Both the position numbers and the translations under genes were made by a program. 64,000 nucleotides of DNA from Paenalcaligenes hominis (GTDB lineage: Bacteria; Pseudomonadota; Gammaproteobacteria; Burkholderiales; Burkholderiaceae_B): positions 124,001 through 188,000 of the forward strand of contig NZ_JAATIZ010000002.1 in NCBI RefSeq assembly GCF_011927625.1. The letters are read 5' to 3'. The notes under the pieces are model-generated. The model was not told the origin of the DNA. It worked only from the letters and a program-made list of their open reading frames with translations, and ran no database searches. Positions 1 through 8,639 of this stretch are shown piece by piece. Position 1 is the stretch's first letter, and every line of letters starts with the position of its first letter.

Positions 1-570
1 GACGACTGGGAAAACCCGACTTTAGGCGCGTGGGGCTTAGGTTGGGAAGTCTGGCTAAACGGCATGGAAGTCACGCAATTTACTTATTTCCAACAAGTCG
101 GCGGCTTAGATTGTGTGCCTGCTACGGGCGAGATCACCTACGGGTTAGAGCGCTTAGCCATGTACTTGCAAGGCGTAGAAAGCGTCTATGACCTGGTATG
201 GACTAACGACACCCAAGGCAAAGCCATTTACTACCGTGATGTGTTCCATCAAAACGAAGTCGAGCAATCTACCTACAACTTTGAGCATGCTAATACTGAC
301 ATGCTATTTGCCCACTTTAATAATCACGAAGCCGAGGCCAAAAAACTGATTGAGCTGCCGTTAGCCCTTCCGGCTTATGAGCAAACCCTAAAAGCCGCCC
401 ACACCTTTAATATGCTTGATGCACGCGGCGCGATCAGCGTCACCGAACGCGCGGCTTATATTGGCCGTATCCGTCATTTAGCCCGTGGCGTCGCCCAAGC
501 CTATTATACCTCCCGCGAAGAACTCGGTTTTCCGATGCTGCCTAAACAGCCCGCTCAGGAGAACCACTAA
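1..570 (+). CDS. glyQ: Glycyl-tRNA synthetase alpha subunit, 3' part (start lies before the window)
   Basis: The reading frame is open from base 1 and gives the last 189 residues. The family is about 300 residues long, so roughly the first third is missing. GlyQ is the catalytic class II subunit of the alpha2-beta2 glycyl-tRNA synthetase, which charges tRNA-Gly in the cytoplasm. The segment [13 protein letters not shown] is the motif 3 region of the active site, and the C-terminal helical part with [16 protein letters not shown] is typical of the family. The stop codon TAA shares one base with the glyS start (TAATG), so the two subunits are translationally coupled. Identification is by family resemblance and by the adjacent glyS. 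Confidence 0.96.
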   Translation, partial: DDWENPTLGAWGLGWEVWLNGMEVTQFTYFQQVGGLDCVPATGEITYGLERLAMYLQGVESVYDLVWTNDTQGKAIYYRDVFHQNEVEQSTYNFEHANTDMLFAHFNNHEAEAKKLIELPLALPAYEQTLKAAHTFNMLDARGAISVTERAAYIGRIRHLARGVAQAYYTSREELGFPMLPKQPAQENH

Positions 571-2705
571 TGTCTGAACACACTATGTCTACCCGCTCTC
601 TACTTGTTGAACTGCAAACCGAAGAACTGCCCCCTAAAGCCCTAGAAAAAATGGGCGTGGCATTTGCCGATGGCATTGCAAAGGTATTGCGCGAGCGCCA
701 TCTTTTAGCTGACAACAGCCAAGTCACTGAATACGCTACCCCACGACGTCTGGCCGTTCATATTACTGATGTTGCTCAGCAGGCTGCGGATCAAGCTTTT
801 AGCGAAAAACTGATGCCAACCAAAGTGGGGATTGATGCCCAGGGCAGCATGACCGTTCCACTGCAAAAACGTCTCGAAGGCAAGGGTTTGGGTCATCTTA
901 GCGTGGCTGATTTAGAAATCAAGTCCGACGGCAAACAAGACTACTTATACGCTAACGGCATGGCTACGGGTGCCTATTTAACCGATGTCATTAACGAAGC
1001 TATCGACTACGCTGTTACCCACCTTCCTATTCCTAAGGTCATGCGTTATCAGCTTAATGACGGCATCACGAGTGTGCGTTTTGTGCGCCCTGCGCATGGG
1101 CTGATTGTATTGTGGGGCGACGTGGTTCTACCAGCGCAAACTTTAGGTCTAGAGTCTGGTCGTCAAACGCTAGGTCATCGCTTTATGGCAGACGCCCCCT
1201 TAACCATCCGTTCTGCTGACAGCTATGTCGAGCAGCTTGAACAAGACGGTTGGGTGGTGCCCTCATTTGCCAAACGACGCGAACAAATTCGTCAACAGCT
1301 TGAAGCCGCTTGCAGGCACTACCACGCAAGCCTAGGCAACGATCCCGAGGTGCCGGCATTACTCGAAGAGGTGACGGCCTTGGTCGAGCACCCCACGGTA
1401 TACAAAGGTGAGTTTGACCCGATATTCCTCGAGGTTCCCAGCGAGTGCTTGATCCTAACCATGCGTTTGAACCAACGCTACTTTCCTCTTTTTAACCCTG
1501 ATACCCAAGCCCTAACGCATCAGTTTTTAATTGTCAGCAATATGCAGGTCGAGGACCCGACTCATATTATCGAAGGAAATCAGCGCGTTATTCTGCCTCG
1601 TCTTGCCGATGCTCGCTTTTTCTTTGACACAGACCGTAAACAACGTTTAGCTGATCGCCTACCAAGCCTAGATAACAGTGTCTATCACAATAAACTGGGC
1701 TCACAACGCGTACGGGTCGAGCGCTTGCGCCGTCTTGCTACTTATCTGGCCGATCAACTCGGAGCAGACCGCAATGTAGCAGATCGAGCTGCTTTATTAG
1801 CCAAAGCCGACCTAAACACCTTAATGGTGGGCGAGTTCCCCGAGCTCCAAGGCATTATGGGCGCTTACTACGCAGAGGCTGACGGTGAAGACGCTGCTGT
1901 GGTCAATGCCCTAAAGCATCAATACGAGCATCGTATCCAACAGGCAGTGACGCCAGACAGTTTGATCGCAACCCTGCTGTTTTTGGCCGAGCGTGCAGAA
2001 ACCTTGGTGGGGATTTGGGGTATTGGCTTGGCTCCTACCGGCGAACGCGATCCGTATGCCTTGCGTCGTGCTGCACTTGGCCTAATCAGTGCATTTGAAC
2101 AGCTCAATCAAGGGGGTTACTTCGCTACTCACTCCTTGGATTTACGTCAGTTGCTAGAATACAGCGCGGCGGGCTTTGAGCCAGGTGTCTTAGCAGACAA
2201 TACGGTTGACGAAGTCATGAGCTTTATTTACGAGCGTTATCGCAATCAATTGGTTCAACAGGCTGACCGCAAAGTGGTCGAGGCCGTTCTCGCTCTACGC
2301 CCTCCTTTACAACAGGTACAAGCACGTGTGCACGCCTGCATTGCCTTTGCACAACGTCCCGAGGCCGAGTCACTGGCTGCAGCTAATAAACGCGTTAGCA
2401 ACCTTTTGCAACGCCATACAGAGCCTATCCCCCCATTAAACCCACAATTGCTGCACGAGCCCGCCGAGCAAGTTTTAGCCCAGCAGTTAAATCAGCTAGC
2501 CCCTGTGGCGCAACAGCAATTTAACGACGGAGACTTTACCGCCTCATTAGCCACCTTGGCAGCGGCTAAAGACCCTGTTGATCAATTCTTTAACGATGTA
2601 ATGGTCATGGCCGAGGATCCTGCAGTACGTAATAACCGTCTTGCTTTGTTAAAGCAGCTACACCAAGCCATGAACCAAGTGGCTGATCTTTCCTTGCTTG
2701 CCTAG
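570..2705 (+). CDS. glyS: Glycyl-tRNA synthetase beta subunit
   Basis: This 711-residue protein is the tRNA-binding beta subunit of the tetrameric bacterial glycyl-tRNA synthetase; the E. coli protein has 689 residues. The N-terminal LLVELQTEELPPKAL is the family signature. A central HD-like region and a C-terminal DALR-type anticodon-binding domain (last ~110 residues, ending in NRLALLKQLHQAMNQVADLS) follow. A start at 570 overlaps the glyQ stop by one base. A second in-frame ATG lies 15 bases downstream and cannot be excluded. The gene overlaps gmhB by one base at its 3' end. Confidence 0.96.
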   Translation: MSEHTMSTRSLLVELQTEELPPKALEKMGVAFADGIAKVLRERHLLADNSQVTEYATPRRLAVHITDVAQQAADQAFSEKLMPTKVGIDAQGSMTVPLQKRLEGKGLGHLSVADLEIKSDGKQDYLYANGMATGAYLTDVINEAIDYAVTHLPIPKVMRYQLNDGITSVRFVRPAHGLIVLWGDVVLPAQTLGLESGRQTLGHRFMADAPLTIRSADSYVEQLEQDGWVVPSFAKRREQIRQQLEAACRHYHASLGNDPEVPALLEEVTALVEHPTVYKGEFDPIFLEVPSECLILTMRLNQRYFPLFNPDTQALTHQFLIVSNMQVEDPTHIIEGNQRVILPRLADARFFFDTDRKQRLADRLPSLDNSVYHNKLGSQRVRVERLRRLATYLADQLGADRNVADRAALLAKADLNTLMVGEFPELQGIMGAYYAEADGEDAAVVNALKHQYEHRIQQAVTPDSLIATLLFLAERAETLVGIWGIGLAPTGERDPYALRRAALGLISAFEQLNQGGYFATHSLDLRQLLEYSAAGFEPGVLADNTVDEVMSFIYERYRNQLVQQADRKVVEAVLALRPPLQQVQARVHACIAFAQRPEAESLAAANKRVSNLLQRHTEPIPPLNPQLLHEPAEQVLAQQLNQLAPVAQQQFNDGDFTASLATLAAAKDPVDQFFNDVMVMAEDPAVRNNRLALLKQLHQAMNQVADLSLLA

Positions 2706-3241
2706 TGAAAACTGCTATTTTAGATCGCGATGGGGTCATTAACTATGACTCCAGTGCTTTTGTAAAATCACCCGAAGAGTGGATTGCCTTACCAGGCAGC
2801 CTCGAGGCCATTGCGCGCTTAAACCATGCTGGTTGGCGCGTGGTGATCGCCACTAACCAATCCGGTCTAGCGCGTGGTTTGTTTGACATGGATACCTTAA
2901 ATGCCATGCATTTAAAACTACGCCGTGAACTGGCGGCAGTGGGAGGCCACGTGGATGCTATTTTTATCTGCCCCCACGGGCCCGACGATAACTGTTCTTG
3001 TCGCAAGCCGTTATCGGGTCTGTTTACTGAAATAGTACAGCGCTATGATCTTCACCCTCGTCACTGCATGACGGTGGGTGATTCACTGCGTGACTTACAA
3101 GCCGCGGCCCATATTGGCTGTCAAACCGCTTTGGTATTAACTGGCAACGGTTTAAAAACCCAACATCACTCCTTGCCTGCGGGCACAACGATCCATGCTG
3201 ATCTAGCGGCTACGGTCAACTATTGGTTAAGCTCTGTCTAA
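2705..3241 (+). CDS. gmhB: D-glycero-beta-D-manno-heptose 1,7-bisphosphate 7-phosphatase
   Basis: This 178-residue HAD-superfamily phosphatase removes the 7-phosphate from heptose 1,7-bisphosphate on the way to ADP-heptose for the LPS inner core. The catalytic motif DRDGVIN gives the nucleophile Asp7 and acid/base Asp9. HAD motif II is ATNQSG. The GmhB zinc loop is present, with Cys89, His91, Cys97 and Cys99. The start is GTG, one base overlapping the glyS stop (TAGTG); no in-frame ATG is better placed. The stop overlaps the plsC ATG (TAATG). HisB-N phosphatases are related, but the zinc loop and the envelope-gene neighbour favour GmhB. Confidence 0.92.
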   Translation: MKTAILDRDGVINYDSSAFVKSPEEWIALPGSLEAIARLNHAGWRVVIATNQSGLARGLFDMDTLNAMHLKLRRELAAVGGHVDAIFICPHGPDDNCSCRKPLSGLFTEIVQRYDLHPRHCMTVGDSLRDLQAAAHIGCQTALVLTGNGLKTQHHSLPAGTTIHADLAATVNYWLSSV

Positions 3242-3975
3242 TGCTGTATCTACGCGCTCTTATTTATCAGCTGTTTATGATCATTACGGTCATCCCCTAT
3301 GCGTTTGCCTGCTTACTGTGGTCGCCACTACCGCTACATTGGCGTTACAGGCTTACTTCAGGCTGGCCACGCTTAATGATCTGGGGGGCCAAATGGATTC
3401 TAGGTTTACGGTGGTGCATGATTGGCACCGAACACCTGCCGGATGGCGCTGCAGTTATCCTTTCTAAACATCAGTCGGCATGGGAAACCTTATTTTTTAC
3501 TGCCCATATGCCACGCGATGTCTGCTTTGTGTACAAACGTGAGCTTAACCGCATTCCTTTCTTTGGCTGGGGGTTAGCCTTATTGCGTATGATTCCCATT
3601 AACCGAGCCAAAGGTCGAGATGCGTTTGAACAAGTGGTGCAACTTGGTCAGCTCCGCCTTAACGAAGGGCGGTGGCCGCTGCTTTTCCCCGAAGGCACGC
3701 GGGTGGCTCCCGGCAAAACCATACGTTATAAGCAAGGCGGTGCCGCTTTAGCTGTTCGCTGCCAAGCGCCTGTTATACCTATTGCTCACAATGCAGGTGA
3801 GTGTTGGCCACGCAATTCGTTTATTAAAAAACCGGGACTGATTACCGTATCTATCGGTCCGTTAATCCCTACCGAAGGCCGTACAGCCACTGAGGTGAAC
3901 AAAGAAGTCGAAGCGTGGATCGAAACAGAAATGCGACGGCTCAACCCAGAGCGCTATGACACTACATCTACGTAA
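3241..3975 (+). CDS. plsC: 1-acyl-sn-glycerol-3-phosphate acyltransferase
   Basis: This 244-residue membrane-associated acyltransferase makes phosphatidic acid by acylating lysophosphatidic acid. The frame is open from a GTG at 3223, but the ATG at 3241 overlaps the gmhB stop in the same TAATG pattern as upstream and is the better start. A hydrophobic segment covers residues ~8-28. Motif I reads KHQSAWE, with His77 and Glu82, so the usual HX4D catalytic motif is HX4E here. Motif III is FPEGTR. The end overlaps the next gene by 20 bases. The family is clear; acyl-chain or substrate preference cannot be told. Confidence 0.88.
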   Translation: MLYLRALIYQLFMIITVIPYAFACLLWSPLPLHWRYRLTSGWPRLMIWGAKWILGLRWCMIGTEHLPDGAAVILSKHQSAWETLFFTAHMPRDVCFVYKRELNRIPFFGWGLALLRMIPINRAKGRDAFEQVVQLGQLRLNEGRWPLLFPEGTRVAPGKTIRYKQGGAALAVRCQAPVIPIAHNAGECWPRNSFIKKPGLITVSIGPLIPTEGRTATEVNKEVEAWIETEMRRLNPERYDTTST

Positions 3976-4744
3976 ACCAGCCAAGCTTCCTCCTCAGACG
4001 CAGTGGCGTCAAACAGAGCTAAATACCCAGCTTATTGGTTATTTGTTGCGGCGCTCTGCTCGCAAAAGTGTTGGTTTACGTATCAGCGACGAAGGGCTGA
4101 TTATCACGGCTCCGCACTGGGCCTCTGATAGCCAAATCCTCGAGGCATTACAGGCAAAAAAGGCATGGATTCTACGTAAGCTGTCCGAACGCCAAGAGCG
4201 CTTAAACCAACAGGCAATGAGCCAAACCGTCTGGCAAGACGGTGGGCGCTTACCTTACCTAGGGGTATTCATCCAATTACAGCTCAACCCGTTATTACGG
4301 CAAAGTGTGTTTAGTGGTGCTGCCGATGCCCCACAGCCAGGCGATAGGCTTTGTTTACACCTCGATCTCAATGCCGATAGCCAGCGTATTCAGGACCTCT
4401 GCCACGTCTGGCTACAACAACAAGCGCACACCTACCTAGAACAGCGGATTCAGCATTTTTTACGTCTTGGCTCGTATGCCGACCGTTTTCATCGTTTGCG
4501 CCTAGCGAGTCCCCAAAAACGATGGGGGTCTTGTTCAAGTGCTGGCGTCATTATGTTAAATTGGCGGCTTATTCACTTTGAGCCAGCGGTGATTGATTAT
4601 GTGGTGGCTCACGAGGTGGCTCACCTCAAAGAAATGAATCATGGCCCGCTTTTCTGGCAAGAAGTCGAGCGTTTATTACCCAGTTTTTATACCGCCCGCC
4701 AGCAGCTAAAGCAGTTTGACCCTGCAAGTCTGCCTTTGTTTTAA
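3956..4744 (+). CDS. YgjP-like (DUF45/SprT-related) zinc metalloprotease
   Basis: This 262-residue protein has the YgjP-like metallopeptidase domain. The zinc motif HEVAH spans residues 219-223, with a third likely ligand at His229 (MNHGPLFW). The preceding block [18 protein letters not shown] is the conserved core of the family. The N-terminal half is an alpha/beta region with RKSVGLRI and many basic residues. There is no signal peptide, so it is probably cytoplasmic. The physiological substrate is unknown in the family as a whole. It overlaps plsC by 20 bases and lies 17 bases before gloA, which suggests one transcript. Confidence 0.85.
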   Translation: MTLHLRKPAKLPPQTQWRQTELNTQLIGYLLRRSARKSVGLRISDEGLIITAPHWASDSQILEALQAKKAWILRKLSERQERLNQQAMSQTVWQDGGRLPYLGVFIQLQLNPLLRQSVFSGAADAPQPGDRLCLHLDLNADSQRIQDLCHVWLQQQAHTYLEQRIQHFLRLGSYADRFHRLRLASPQKRWGSCSSAGVIMLNWRLIHFEPAVIDYVVAHEVAHLKEMNHGPLFWQEVERLLPSFYTARQQLKQFDPASLPLF

Positions 4745-4761
4745 CTTCGATAAGGAAAATT

Positions 4762-5157
4762 ATGCGCTTATTACACACCATGTTACGCGTAGGCAACTTA
4801 CAACGCTCTTTAGACTTTTATACCAACGTCTTGGGCATGACGCTTTTACGTCAAAAGGACTACCCAGACGGAAAATTCACCTTGGCTTTTGTTGGTTATG
4901 GCGATGAAAGCGATACCACCGTCCTAGAGCTTACCCATAACTGGGATACCGAAAGCTATGATCTAGGCAATGGGTATGGGCATATTGCCATCGAAGTCGA
5001 AGATGCCTATAAAGCCTGTGATACCATCAAAGCCAAAGGTGGCAAAGTCATACGCGAAGCCGGCCCCATGATGCATGGCACTACCGTTATTGCTTTTGTT
5101 GAAGACCCCGACGGCTATAAAATCGAACTCATCCAAGCCAAAGGTCGTAATGACTAA
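4762..5157 (+). CDS. gloA: Lactoylglutathione lyase (glyoxalase I)
   Basis: This 131-residue enzyme converts the hemithioacetal of methylglyoxal and glutathione to S-lactoylglutathione. All four metal ligands known for the nickel-type E. coli enzyme are at the same positions: His5, Glu56, His74 and Glu122. The motifs [10 protein letters not shown] and [12 protein letters not shown] are typical. A Shine-Dalgarno AAGGA lies seven bases before the ATG. An alternative frame starting at 4716 is only a shadow. The gene is followed by a rho-independent terminator at 5183-5203 and is the last gene of the glyQ-gloA run. Confidence 0.96.
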   Translation: MRLLHTMLRVGNLQRSLDFYTNVLGMTLLRQKDYPDGKFTLAFVGYGDESDTTVLELTHNWDTESYDLGNGYGHIAIEVEDAYKACDTIKAKGGKVIREAGPMMHGTTVIAFVEDPDGYKIELIQAKGRND

Positions 5158-5182
5158 TTTCTAACTGGCTTTCAGTTCAGAG

Positions 5183-5203
5183 GCGGGCTTAGGCCCGCTT
5201 TTT
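5183..5203 (+). terminator. Rho-independent terminator after gloA
   Basis: A perfect 6-bp G+C stem (GCGGGC / GCCCGC) with loop TTAG is followed directly by five T. It closes the glyQ-glyS-gmhB-plsC-ygjP-gloA transcription unit. Confidence 0.88.
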
Positions 5204-5231
5204 AGTGAACTCCTCTTACAGCATCGCCCTT

Positions 5232-6461
5232 ATGTTGAATACCCTTTGGTTACTTTTCTTCTTGTTTGCTGCATTAAGCGGTACTTACCATTGGCTTTTT
5301 TTAGACCAACCTGAAATTTTCGGGGCCATGGTGCAAAGCCTCTTTACTATGGCTGAGCTATCCGTACAGATTATGATTGTGCTGTTTGGCACCTTAACGC
5401 TGTGGATGGGGTTTCTGCGCATTGCTGAACAAGCCGGTATTATCGATAGACTAGGACATTGGCTTACCCCATTGTTTAAACGTCTGATGCCAGATGTGCC
5501 TGCCGGGCATCCTGCTCTGGGCCTTATTACGCTGAACTTTGCAGCAAATGGCTTGGGGCTAGATAACGCCGCCACCCCCATAGGGTTACGTGCAATGCAC
5601 GCCCTTCAGGAACTGAACCCAGACCCTAAAACCGCCACGAACGCACAGATTCTTTTCTTGGTGCTGAACACGTCATCACTTACGTTGATTCCCGTCAGTA
5701 TTTTTATGTACCGCCTGCAACAAGGGGCGACCGACCCGACGATGGTGTTCTTACCTATTTTATTAGCCACAAGTGCGTCATCCTTAGTGGGATTAATCAC
5801 GGTTTGCCTGGTGCAACGAATACGACTTTGGGATCCAGTATTACTGCTTTGGCTCGGTACCTTTATGGCGCTTTTTGCTTTTTTTATCGCCAGCCTCGCT
5901 ACTCTAAGCAGTGCAGCCTTAAACCATGTGTCGTCATTACTTGGCAGTCTCAGCCTTTTATTGATTATTTTTTGCTTTTTATTTATAGGATGGCGTAGAA
6001 AAATCCCCGTCTACGACAGTTTTGTTGAAGGTGCCAAAGGCGGCTTCCAAGTGGGTAAAGAGCTACTTCCTTATTTAGTGGCCATGTTGTGTGCCATTGG
6101 CTTATTACGAAGCTCAGGCGCCTTAGACATTGTGCTTAGTGGCATACGCTGGGGTGTTGATGCTTTAGGGTGGGATAACCGCTTTGTCGATGCATTGCCT
6201 ACCGCCCTGATGCGTCCTTTTTCAGGAGGGGCTTCTCGTGCGCTGCTGATTGAAACCATGCAGCATTTTGGGGTAGATAGTTTTGCAGGGCTACTGGCTG
6301 CGACCTTTCAAGGCAGCACAGAGACCACGTTTTATGTGTTAGCCGTGTATTTTGGTGCGGTGGGCATTCAACGAGCTCGTCACGCGGTACCCTGCGCCCT
6401 GCTGGCAGATGGCGCTGGAATGCTGGCTGCTATTGCAGTCAGCTATTGGTTTTATGGTTAA
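5232..6461 (+). CDS. SpmA-SpmB-like fused Gate-domain (nucleoside recognition) membrane protein
   Basis: This 409-residue multi-spanning inner-membrane protein resembles a fusion of the Bacillus spore maturation proteins SpmA (N-terminal half, NFAANGLGLDNAATPIGLRA) and SpmB (C-terminal half, with PTALMRPFSGGASRALLIE and QGSTETTFYVLAVYFG). Both halves carry the Gate or nucleoside-recognition fold. About ten hydrophobic segments are visible. A GTG at 5205 would extend the frame by nine codons, but it sits at the end of the gloA terminator, so the ATG at 5232 is preferred. The function in non-sporulating Gram-negatives is unknown. It ends two bases from the converging rsmA stop. Confidence 0.82.
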   Translation: MLNTLWLLFFLFAALSGTYHWLFLDQPEIFGAMVQSLFTMAELSVQIMIVLFGTLTLWMGFLRIAEQAGIIDRLGHWLTPLFKRLMPDVPAGHPALGLITLNFAANGLGLDNAATPIGLRAMHALQELNPDPKTATNAQILFLVLNTSSLTLIPVSIFMYRLQQGATDPTMVFLPILLATSASSLVGLITVCLVQRIRLWDPVLLLWLGTFMALFAFFIASLATLSSAALNHVSSLLGSLSLLLIIFCFLFIGWRRKIPVYDSFVEGAKGGFQVGKELLPYLVAMLCAIGLLRSSGALDIVLSGIRWGVDALGWDNRFVDALPTALMRPFSGGASRALLIETMQHFGVDSFAGLLAATFQGSTETTFYVLAVYFGAVGIQRARHAVPCALLADGAGMLAAIAVSYWFYG

Positions 6462-6463
6462 GT

Positions 6464-7246
6464 CTACAGAGCCAATACAGGCGTTAAGGCATCACTAAGG
6501 GCAATGTATTGTTGTAGACTTACGTGCTCAGCCCTATCCGTTGGGTCAATACCCACCTGCTCCCAGTCAATATGCTGCGCCCATTGTGCTAGGGTACGGC
6601 GCAGCATTTTGCGGCGTTGACTAAACGCTTGAGCCACCACTTTTTCAAACACAGCCGCATTTTTAGCCTGTGGACGGTCGGCTTTTAACGGACGCATCCG
6701 TACCACTGCCGAGGTCACTTTAGGTGCTGGGTCGAATGCCTCTGGGGCCACATCAAACAGCTTTTGCATCCGATAGCGGGCTTGAAGCATGATCGAGAGC
6801 CGCCCATACAGAGAGTCGCCAGGTTTAGCTACCATGCGCTCTATGACTTCTTTTTGCAGCATAAAGTGCTGATCGATGACCTGATCCGCAAACTGCATTA
6901 AATGAAATAATAATGGGCTAGAAATGTTATAGGGCAGGTTGCCAACAATACGTAGCCCTGGCCCAAACTGAGAAAAGTCCACCGTCAGCACATCAGCAGA
7001 AAGAATGCTTAATTGCTCTGCACTATAACGTTTTTGTAAATACTGCACCAGATCTCTATCGATTTCAATGACCTGCAGATGCTGCACGGCTTGGATCAAC
7101 GGCAAGGTCAAGGCGGACATACCAGGGCCGATCTCGATGAGTTTATCTTGCGGCTGTGGGTCTATGGCGCGCACGATTTGGTGGATGACCCCCTCATCGT
7201 GTAAGAAGTTTTGGCCAAAACGCTTTCGTGCCTGATGTTGCTGCAT
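6464..7246 (-). CDS. rsmA: 16S rRNA (adenine1518-N6/adenine1519-N6)-dimethyltransferase
   Basis: This 260-residue SAM-dependent enzyme (KsgA) dimethylates two adjacent adenines near the 3' end of 16S rRNA during small-subunit maturation. Typical segments are RKRFGQNFL at the N-terminus, the SAM-binding IGPGMSALT, and the catalytic motif NLPYNIS. The C-terminal helical part has [12 protein letters not shown]. Length matches the family. It lies seven bases downstream of surA, so rsmA, surA and lptD form one operon, a common arrangement in proteobacteria. Confidence 0.96.
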   Translation of the reverse strand: MQQHQARKRFGQNFLHDEGVIHQIVRAIDPQPQDKLIEIGPGMSALTLPLIQAVQHLQVIEIDRDLVQYLQKRYSAEQLSILSADVLTVDFSQFGPGLRIVGNLPYNISSPLLFHLMQFADQVIDQHFMLQKEVIERMVAKPGDSLYGRLSIMLQARYRMQKLFDVAPEAFDPAPKVTSAVVRMRPLKADRPQAKNAAVFEKVVAQAFSQRRKMLRRTLAQWAQHIDWEQVGIDPTDRAEHVSLQQYIALSDALTPVLAL

Positions 7247-7253
7247 GGGATTC

Positions 7254-8639
7254 CTATCTACGGCGGCCTGAACTGGCCTGAGGGTCTATACGATTATCAA
7301 TAAAGGCTTGGCTGCGCACCTGACTAAACCAATCGTCAAAAGCCGGCTCAACACGTTGCTGGAGCAGCATTTGACGTGCTTGCATACGACGGTATTCATC
7401 GCCTACGTTGCGCTCACGGTGCTCGTCAACCCGAATTAAATGCCAACCAAACTGACTACGTACTGGCCCGCTAATTTGTCCGGGAGCCAGCGCATCCATG
7501 GCTTCCTCAAAAGCCGGGACCGTTTCACCAGGATTTAACCAGCCTAGATCGCCGCCTTGGGGAGCCGAGGCATCGTCAGAATAGGCACGCGCTAAGTCTT
7601 CGAAAGACTCGCCAGCGCGTATGCGTGCTGCAAGCTGCTCAATGCGCATTCTGGCCTGGTCATCGGAAGTGATTTTATCGAGTTTAATTAATATATGATG
7701 TGCTCGGGTTTGGGTGACAATCATTTCATTTTCTGACTCGCCTAAACCTTGGCTTTGACCACGCTGCAAGACTTTTAAAATATGGTAGCCTGCACCACTT
7801 TGTACCAGCTCGGCCACTTGGCCTGCGCTGGTATTTTGCACAGCTGATACAAATACATCGGGCCAGCCCTCTAGAGGACGTGCGCCCAGTATCCCCCCCT
7901 GGAGGGCTTCTTGGCCATCTGAGTTGGCGGCGGCTAAGCCAGAGAAGTCCGCGCCACTACGTGCTTGACGCAATAAGTCTTCGGCTTTTTGACGTAATTG
8001 GGCTTGAGTTTGGCGGTCTGCACCTGCGGGAACGCGAATTAAAATTTGAGCTAACTCAATGACCTGCTGTGCTGCAGGGGCGCTACCTGTACTGCGCGGG
8101 TCTACGCCTTGGCTTTTAAGTAATGCATCGACCTCGGACTCAGACACATTAATGCGTGGGTCAATAACACGTTGACGAATCTGGTCCACGAGGACCTCTT
8201 GACGTAATCCATCGAGGTAACCCTCCCAAGTCATACCGCCTTTTTCTACTTCGTGGCGCAACTGTTGTGTGGTGAGGTTATTGCGCGAGGCAACCATTTC
8301 AGCGGCTTCGTTTACATCAATAGCCGCTGGATCCACACCCATGCGTTGGGCCTCTTGAGTTAAGATGTGCTCATCAATTAAACGCTGTAATACCTGTTTT
8401 TGTAAGGTTTCGGTGTTGGGCAACGGAATTTGCTGCGCTTTAAGGTTTTTCACTACATCTGCTATTTCACTATCTAGCTGACGCAAGGTAATGACTTCGG
8501 TGTTGACCACCGCTGCGATGCCATCGACCGCTTTATTAGTTTCAAAGTCAGACTCGACCGCATAGACCGTATTGACACACCAAGCCCCGCTTACTGCCAG
8601 TGCTAACACCATTGAGCGTGTTAATTTCTGTACATCCAT
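7254..8639 (-). CDS. surA: Periplasmic peptidyl-prolyl isomerase and chaperone SurA
   Basis: This 461-residue periplasmic chaperone assists folding of outer-membrane beta-barrels, including LptD. A signal peptide covers about residues 1-28 (hydrophobic core [13 protein letters not shown], cleavage near VYA). An N-terminal SurA domain begins with [18 protein letters not shown]. Two parvulin domains follow, around 195-300 and 315-415; the second has [18 protein letters not shown] and FGWHLIRV. E. coli SurA has 428 residues, so this copy has a somewhat longer tail. The ATG abuts the lptD stop with no gap. LptD is a known client, which fits the operon. Confidence 0.95.
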   Translation of the reverse strand: MDVQKLTRSMVLALAVSGAWCVNTVYAVESDFETNKAVDGIAAVVNTEVITLRQLDSEIADVVKNLKAQQIPLPNTETLQKQVLQRLIDEHILTQEAQRMGVDPAAIDVNEAAEMVASRNNLTTQQLRHEVEKGGMTWEGYLDGLRQEVLVDQIRQRVIDPRINVSESEVDALLKSQGVDPRSTGSAPAAQQVIELAQILIRVPAGADRQTQAQLRQKAEDLLRQARSGADFSGLAAANSDGQEALQGGILGARPLEGWPDVFVSAVQNTSAGQVAELVQSGAGYHILKVLQRGQSQGLGESENEMIVTQTRAHHILIKLDKITSDDQARMRIEQLAARIRAGESFEDLARAYSDDASAPQGGDLGWLNPGETVPAFEEAMDALAPGQISGPVRSQFGWHLIRVDEHRERNVGDEYRRMQARQMLLQQRVEPAFDDWFSQVRSQAFIDNRIDPQASSGRRR

